49,382 bases of DNA from Candidatus Staskawiczbacteria bacterium RIFCSPHIGHO2_02_FULL_42_22. GTDB taxonomy: Bacteria; Patescibacteriota; Minisyncoccia; Minisyncoccales; Staskawiczbacteraceae. The stretch is taken from NCBI GenBank assembly GCA_001820175.1, contig MHOT01000019.1, positions 1 to 49,382 on the forward strand, given 5' to 3'. The position numbers were made by a program, and so were the translations under genes. The notes beneath the pieces are model-generated. The model had not been told where the DNA came from. It saw only the letters and a program-made list of their open reading frames with translations, and did not search any database. Positions 44,578 through 49,382 of the stretch are shown here, one piece after another; position 1 is the first letter of the stretch; every line of letters starts with the position of its first letter.

Positions 44578-44820
44578 AGAATTGATTGCAGGGTAAGAAT
44601 TTTGACAACTAAATATGAAATCCCGGTTGAGTAAAACCATGCTCATGCCGGGGAAGTAAGGTAAGAAATTAGTTTTTTAAAGTTGTTTCGAATAAAGTCC
44701 GTAAGTACTTACTTAAACTTACATATTTTTTGAGAGTTTGATCCTAGCTCAGGGTGAACGCTGGAAATGTGGATACCGGCATGCAAGTCAAGGGGCCTGC
44801 GCATCACGGTGCGTGTGATG

Positions 44821-44942
44821 CGACAATTGACCTTTAACCGTTGACAATTGACCAACGTCGCGATTTTTTGCTCTGCAAAAATCGCGAAAGTCAAATGTTA
44901 AATGTTAATGGTCAAATGTTGCGCATCGCGCTTAGCGTGATG
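44821..44942 (+). repeat. Insertion in the 16S V1-region helix, word-repeat hairpin
   Basis: Between gcatcacg/cgtgatgc arms: acaattgacctttaaccgttgacaattgacc...gtcaaatgttaaatgttaatggtcaaatgtt. Confidence 0.6.
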
Positions 44943-45059
44943 CGTTGGCACCGGCGAACGGCTTAGTAACACGTAGATACATACCGTAAAGTGGGGCATA
45001 GCTCGTCGAAAGACGGGGTAATTTCCCATAGTACCAATCCAAAACTTAGGAAGTTTTGG

Positions 45060-45210
45060 CAAATCCTAAATCCCAAATCCTAAATCCTAAATAACTACGA
45101 AATCCTAAATTCTAAATCCTAAACTCTAAAACGAAGGCCGTTTAGAATTTAGAGATTAGAATTTAAAGTTTCGCGAACATTTAGAATTTAGAATTTAGAG
45201 TTTAGAGTTT
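45060..45210 (+). repeat. Insertion in a 16S V2-region helix, (taaatcc)-type word-repeat hairpin
   Basis: caaatcctaaatcccaaatcctaaatcctaaata...aaaacgaaggccgttt...agaatttagaatttagagtttagagtttt, between ccaatccaaaactt and aagttttgg / gagttttggattgg arms. Confidence 0.65.
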
Positions 45211-45366
45211 TCCGATCCAAAATTTCTTGAGTTTTGGATTGGTTAAAGGCGCAAGCCGCTTTATGAATGGTCTGCGGTCTATCAGCTAGTTGGTGGGGTA
45301 AAGGCCTACCAAGGCTATGACGGATAGGGGGCGTGAGAGCGCGACCCCCAAGAATGGCACTGCGAT

Positions 45367-46120
45367 CAATCGGTCGCCTAGAGAAGTAATTTTCTAGTAA
45401 AATCTAGCTATAACGGTGGAACCCAGGCCATTGCTGCTGCAATGGAATTTTCAATTTCCAATTTTAAATTTTCAATCAATTTTCAATGATTAAATTTTTA
45501 AAACACGAATTGATGATTGCATTGTGGCAGTAATGAGGGCAATACCGTGGGAAGTCTATAGTAATTCAAAAAAGGAGGGTAACGTGAAAATTCGGTTAAC
45601 GGCACAATGGTTTCGCATTAGCCATGATGGGCTAGGCGATGCTACGTGGAAGGATCCATCAGGTGATCCAAAAACGATTGTGATTGACACGGAAGTCGAT
45701 CGCAGATATGATGGTGCAAAAACCGTCGAAGATGTCAAGACGACATTTCTCCAACAATCGCATACTCCCGATCCTATGCACAATGTGGTGCTTGAAGTGA
45801 CGGAGTGTGTGGAGTTTTAATCAACTCACGGAATATTCGCAGAAATCGGTAAGCCGATTTCTGCGATACTTTAATTTTGATTTTTGAATTTTACATTTTG
45901 AATTATTTATGACCCCGTAACGACTTAGAGAGAAATCTCTGGATGGAGGGGCGTAATCCTCCATAACACGCTAGCGCCAAGTATTTTTTCTAAAATATTT
46001 GGATGAAGGTATAGTCTGCACCTTTAGTGATAAAGGTATTCGTAATCGCGTCGTAGGTTTCTGCGTAGTTTAGCGTGAAATTCTGCGTAATTCCGCGATA
46101 TTTTACGAAGTAAAAATGTG
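45367..46120 (+). mobile_element. Group I intron A in 16S rRNA
   Basis: P1: exon GCGAU pairs intron GGUCGC with U.G at the splice site; ends in G; R-like cccgtaacgactta; S-like gatgaaggtatagtct. Spliced GGCACTGCGAT|ACGGGCCATACTCC. Confidence 0.85.
45584..45820 (+). CDS. Small intron-encoded ORF, unknown function
   Basis: GTG start after aaaggagggtaac; 78 aa, no LAGLIDADG/GIY-YIG/HNH motif seen. Confidence 0.5.
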   Translation: MKIRLTAQWFRISHDGLGDATWKDPSGDPKTIVIDTEVDRRYDGAKTVEDVKTTFLQQSHTPDPMHNVVLEVTECVEF

Positions 46121-46286
46121 ACGGGCCATACTCCTACGGGAGGCTGCAGTCGAGAATCTTCCGCAATGGGCGAAAGCCTGACGGAGCGACATTTCGTGAT
46201 GGATGAAGGCCTTCGGGTTGTAAACATCTTTTATCTGGGAGCAACTTAATGAGAGTACCAGATGAATAAGGGGATACTAATTCTGT

Positions 46287-47207
46287 GAGGTTTGCGCAAC
46301 AATTTGTTGCTAAAAAACCTTGGCGCAGAAGTAAAATTCGGCTAATATGCTGGAAAACTTTTCGTTGTCCGCTAAAAAATCTTCATTGTATTAACAATGA
46401 AGACGCGACGAAAAACAATCAGCAGGGAAGTCAACTTTGTGGTATAATCAGATAATGAATATACCGCTTACGGAGAAACAAAAAGCAATTATTATTGGAA
46501 ACGTATTGGGAGATGGAGGAATATATTGTTCCAAAAACCTAAACGGAAAGAATAGTTATTTTTACATCAAACAATGCAATAAGTATAAAGAATATATTTA
46601 TTGGTTGTTTGGTGAACTGAAAACTATCTGTCCGTCTGGGGTCAAGCATAAAAAAGCTTATAATCAATGGTATTTCTACTCAAGATATTTAGAAAATCTT
46701 ACTGAAATACGAAAAGCTTTTTATGTTGATAATAGGAAAATAGTTCCCAAAAATATAAAAGAATGGCTTACTTCGCCATTGAGTTTGGCAGTATGGTATA
46801 TGGATGATGGTGGCTTGGATTTTCGTCCAAAGTACCATTATAGTTTTGATTTTAGCACTAATGCTTTTTCAGTGGAAGAATGTTATTTACTGATTGACGC
46901 GCTAAAAGAAAACTTTGGAATTGATGCCACTGTTCAAAATCCTTTGTGTAGAGGTAAAAGATATCCGGAAATTTATATTGGAGTCGCAGGACGCAATAGA
47001 TTTCTATCTTTAGTAAAGTCATACATTTTACCATGCTTTTCTCATAAAATTCCTCCGTTTGAAAGTTTGACCCCTCAGAGACTGAGTCCTTAAGTGGACG
47101 AGATGGCGGTATTTAAACCTGCCATAAGACGCCGAGTGCCGACTAAAAACGGCAAAGAGATAGTCCATATTAGATATTGACAATAATTTATTTTATTGGC
47201 TAATGTC
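46287..47207 (+). mobile_element. Group I intron B in 16S rRNA (E. coli ~516 site)
   Basis: P1: exon UUCUGU pairs GCAGAA; aattcggctaatatgctggaaaac; aatcagcagggaag (Q-like); cctcagagactgag (R-like); gagatagtccatat (S-like). 3' junction uncertain by 1-3 nt. Confidence 0.87.
46455..47093 (+). CDS. LAGLIDADG homing endonuclease
   Basis: QKAIIIGNVLGDGGIYCSK... and SPLSLAVWYMDDGGLDFRP...LLIDALKENFGIDATVQ. Confidence 0.9.
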   Translation: MNIPLTEKQKAIIIGNVLGDGGIYCSKNLNGKNSYFYIKQCNKYKEYIYWLFGELKTICPSGVKHKKAYNQWYFYSRYLENLTEIRKAFYVDNRKIVPKNIKEWLTSPLSLAVWYMDDGGLDFRPKYHYSFDFSTNAFSVEECYLLIDALKENFGIDATVQNPLCRGKRYPEIYIGVAGRNRFLSLVKSYILPCFSHKIPPFESLTPQRLSP

Positions 47208-47486
47208 GCCAGCAGTAGCGGTAATACAGAATCCCCGAGCGTTACCCGGATTTATTGGGCGTAAAGAGTCTGTAGGTGGTAGAGTAAGTTGTAAATTAAA
47301 CTTCATCGGCTTAACCTTTGAACTGTTTACAATACTGCTATACTAAGAGGGCGTTAGAGGCAAACGGAACCGATGGAGTAGGGGTGAAATCCGTTGATAT
47401 CATCGGGAACACCAAAAGCGAAGGCAGTTTGCTGGGACGACCCTGACACTGAGAGACGAAAGCGTGGGGAGCAAAAAGGATTAGAT

Positions 47487-48194
47487 ACGGCCATTGCTTT
47501 GCAATGGGAATTTGAAATTTACAATTTGAAATTTGAAATCAATTTGAAATGATTCAATGTTTCAATTTGAAAACGTGGAATTTCCATTGCAGGGCGATGG
47601 TGTCTGTGTCTCACGCGTTTGGCATGGTGCCAGACAGTGTAAAAATTTAGCTATATGCTGGAAACTCCGAGTATCCGACACTACCCCGATTGTTTCGTGG
47701 GTAAAAATGTGTTCGGTGCGGACAATCAGCAGGGAAGATCAAAAAAAGGAGACCGTGATGAATAAAGTCAGTTGTAACTTTTGTGGTAATGCGAAGAAAT
47801 ATGCACTAGAGGAATTGACGTCCAGAACACATCTGGGTCGAAAAGTTCTCCAGTGTCCTATTTGCAGAACGCACCTCTTCATCGAAGAAGGGGGTGAACT
47901 CCGCAAAACAAGCATGACTACCCTTGAATCAAAGGATGATACAAGATCATTTGAATGATCCCCTCAGAGACTACACGCTAGACAATTAAACAGAATGGGC
48001 GAAAGGCATTCGCCAAGTAGCCCACATTTTTTAATTGATGATATAGTCCGGACTGCATAGCGATATGCAGAGTTAACCAGAAATGAGTTAACCATGCACA
48101 ACGAGTTTGAGTAATTTCAAATTGAATTATTGAAACATTGATTTCAAATTTCAAATTGTAAATTTCAAATTCATTGTTGCATAGCAACAATGCG
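47487..48194 (+). mobile_element. Group I intron C in 16S rRNA (E. coli ~793 site)
   Basis: Spliced GGATTAGAT|ACCCTTGTAGTCC; aatttagctatatgctggaaact, aatcagcagggaag, cctcagagactacacg, gatatagtccgg. Confidence 0.9.
47758..47958 (+). CDS. Small intron-encoded zinc-ribbon-like protein
   Basis: MNKVSCNFCGNAKKYALEELTSRTHLGRKVLQCPICRTHLFIEEGGELRKTSMTTLESKDDTRSFE; RBS aaaggagaccgtg. Confidence 0.6.
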   Translation: MNKVSCNFCGNAKKYALEELTSRTHLGRKVLQCPICRTHLFIEEGGELRKTSMTTLESKDDTRSFE

Positions 48195-48478
48195 ACCCTT
48201 GTAGTCCACGCTGTAAACGATGGATACTGGATATTGGCAGTGTCGACCCTGCCAGTGTCGAAGCTAACGCGTTAAGTATCCCGCCTGGGAAGTACGGTCG
48301 CAAGACTAAAACTCAAAGGAATAGACGGGGACTCACACAAGCAGTGGACCATGTGGCTTAATTCGACAACAAACGAAGAACCTTACCAGGACTAGAAACC
48401 CAACTGACCAGCCCATGAAAGTGGGCCTTCGCAAGACAGTTGGGCAGGTGCTGCATGGTTGTCGTCAGTTCGTGTCTT

Positions 48479-49338
48479 AAACATCTTGAGACCTTCAGGA
48501 GTAATCCTGATGAAAAATCTGACTCATAACGGTGAACCCCTATCGAATTTGAAATTTGAAATTTACAATTTGCCGCCCAAAAGGCGAGCCTCGCCCAAAA
48601 GGGGCGGGAAATCAATTAGAAAATTGTGAATGAATAAATTTGAAAACGAGGGCAACGCCGTGGGAAGTATAAACGTTAATTTGTACAATTTCAAACCATC
48701 AAAAGGAGGTTCGTGATGCAAATGCATTTGATTAGTGAATCAGTGAATTTGACTCCCCACTTTGTTGGTCATCACGCACACAGAGAAAGAATCTCTGGGA
48801 TCAACAAAGATTTGGAGAAATTCGGTTTGCAAATCTTCGACCTCTCTTTTGACTCAAAGAGTGGCGAGTTTCACTACTGTGTATCAAGTTGGTACAACGA
48901 AGGTGCTTACGCCCTAATCGAAAAAGTCGTGAAAACACACACGAAATCGTGACTTTGGATGGGTGAAACGGAGAAATCTAAAGTAGCCCAATATTTTTGA
49001 AATTGTAGAAATTAACGTTTATACCCCGTAACGACTTTTCCTTCGGAGCTTTATGCGAAGAAGGAAGGAATAGGGTATATAAACCCTATTAAAACGTCAG
49101 CCCCACAAAATTTTGCTCGACAAAATTTTGAACAATTAACCATTAACTTTTAACAATTAACTCTTAAGTTAAATGTCAATTGTCAAATGTTAAATGTTCC
49201 ACGAGCAAAGCGAGTGGGTGAAGGCATAGTCTAAACTCTAAAGTAATTTAGAGAAGCGTTTAAAGTTTAAATCATCGCACCCGCAGGCGCGATACCAAAA
49301 TTTTGAATTTTGATTTTTAAATTTTAAATTAGCAAATG
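48479..49338 (+). mobile_element. Group I intron D in 16S rRNA (E. coli ~1078 region)
   Basis: P1: exon GUCUU pairs intron GAGAC; P-like ctcataacggtgaaccc; R-like ccccgtaacgactt; S-like gtgaaggcatagtct; spliced TTCGTGTCTT|GAGACGTACCGTTAA. Confidence 0.85.
48713..48952 (+). CDS. Small intron-encoded ORF, unknown function
   Basis: 79 aa with RBS aaaaggaggt; no recognised homing endonuclease motif. Confidence 0.55.
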   Translation: MMQMHLISESVNLTPHFVGHHAHRERISGINKDLEKFGLQIFDLSFDSKSGEFHYCVSSWYNEGAYALIEKVVKTHTKS

Positions 49339-49382
49339 GAGACGTACCGTTAATTCGGGTAACGAACGTAACCCTTGCTCTG

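Larger units (their letters stand above)
44725..49382 (+). rRNA. 16S rRNA gene, interrupted by four introns and truncated by the window end
   Basis: tttttgagagtttgatcctagctcagg; actcctacgggaggctgcagt; ccagcagtagcggtaatac; ggattagat...acccttgtagtccacg; aattcgacaacaaacgaagaaccttacc; gtgctgcatggttgtcgtcag. Confidence 0.95.

Noticed and set aside
45367-46120. Group II or archaeal-type (BHB) intron interpretation of the 16S insertions
   Set aside because: P1 U.G pairing, terminal G and R/S-like motifs fit group I; no domain V or bulge-helix-bulge seen.

Overview
The window reads like a chromosomal segment of a Patescibacteria/CPR-type bacterium; this is an inference from the 16S sequence style, the intron-laden 16S gene and the gene content. 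Ordinary content: ABC exporter, HigBA-like toxin-antitoxin pair, copper resistance cluster (csoR, copA, HMA-TauE/DsbD-like protein, cupredoxin), purC-purE fusion, purB, mltG, L25, lytic transglycosylase, release factor, L31, S2, EF-Ts, two tRNAs, and a 16S rRNA gene cut off by the window end. Main points for follow-up: (1) a six-gene group-4 hydrogenase/complex I-like membrane operon (19.9-27.5 kb) whose large subunit has lost the [NiFe] cysteines and whose small subunit has lost most [4Fe-4S] cysteines, while the ion-channel subunits look intact; (2) a higher-GC accessory module (32.9-38.1 kb) built around a GHKL-type ATPase with beta-rich/Ig-like regions, two HTH/wHTH-like proteins and a coiled-coil protein, preceded by about 650 bp of hairpin-rich non-coding DNA; (3) a 16S gene with four group I introns in two related pairs, three of which carry small ORFs that do not look like homing endonucleases; (4) many hairpin repeats, several nested inside one another, with unrelated termini but a shared core, plus AT-rich 'word' hairpins in intergenic DNA, introns and 16S loops; (5) an identical 24-bp perfect palindrome flanking an ArsR-like regulator. 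All calls were made by eye from the sequence and supplied translations; no searches were run.
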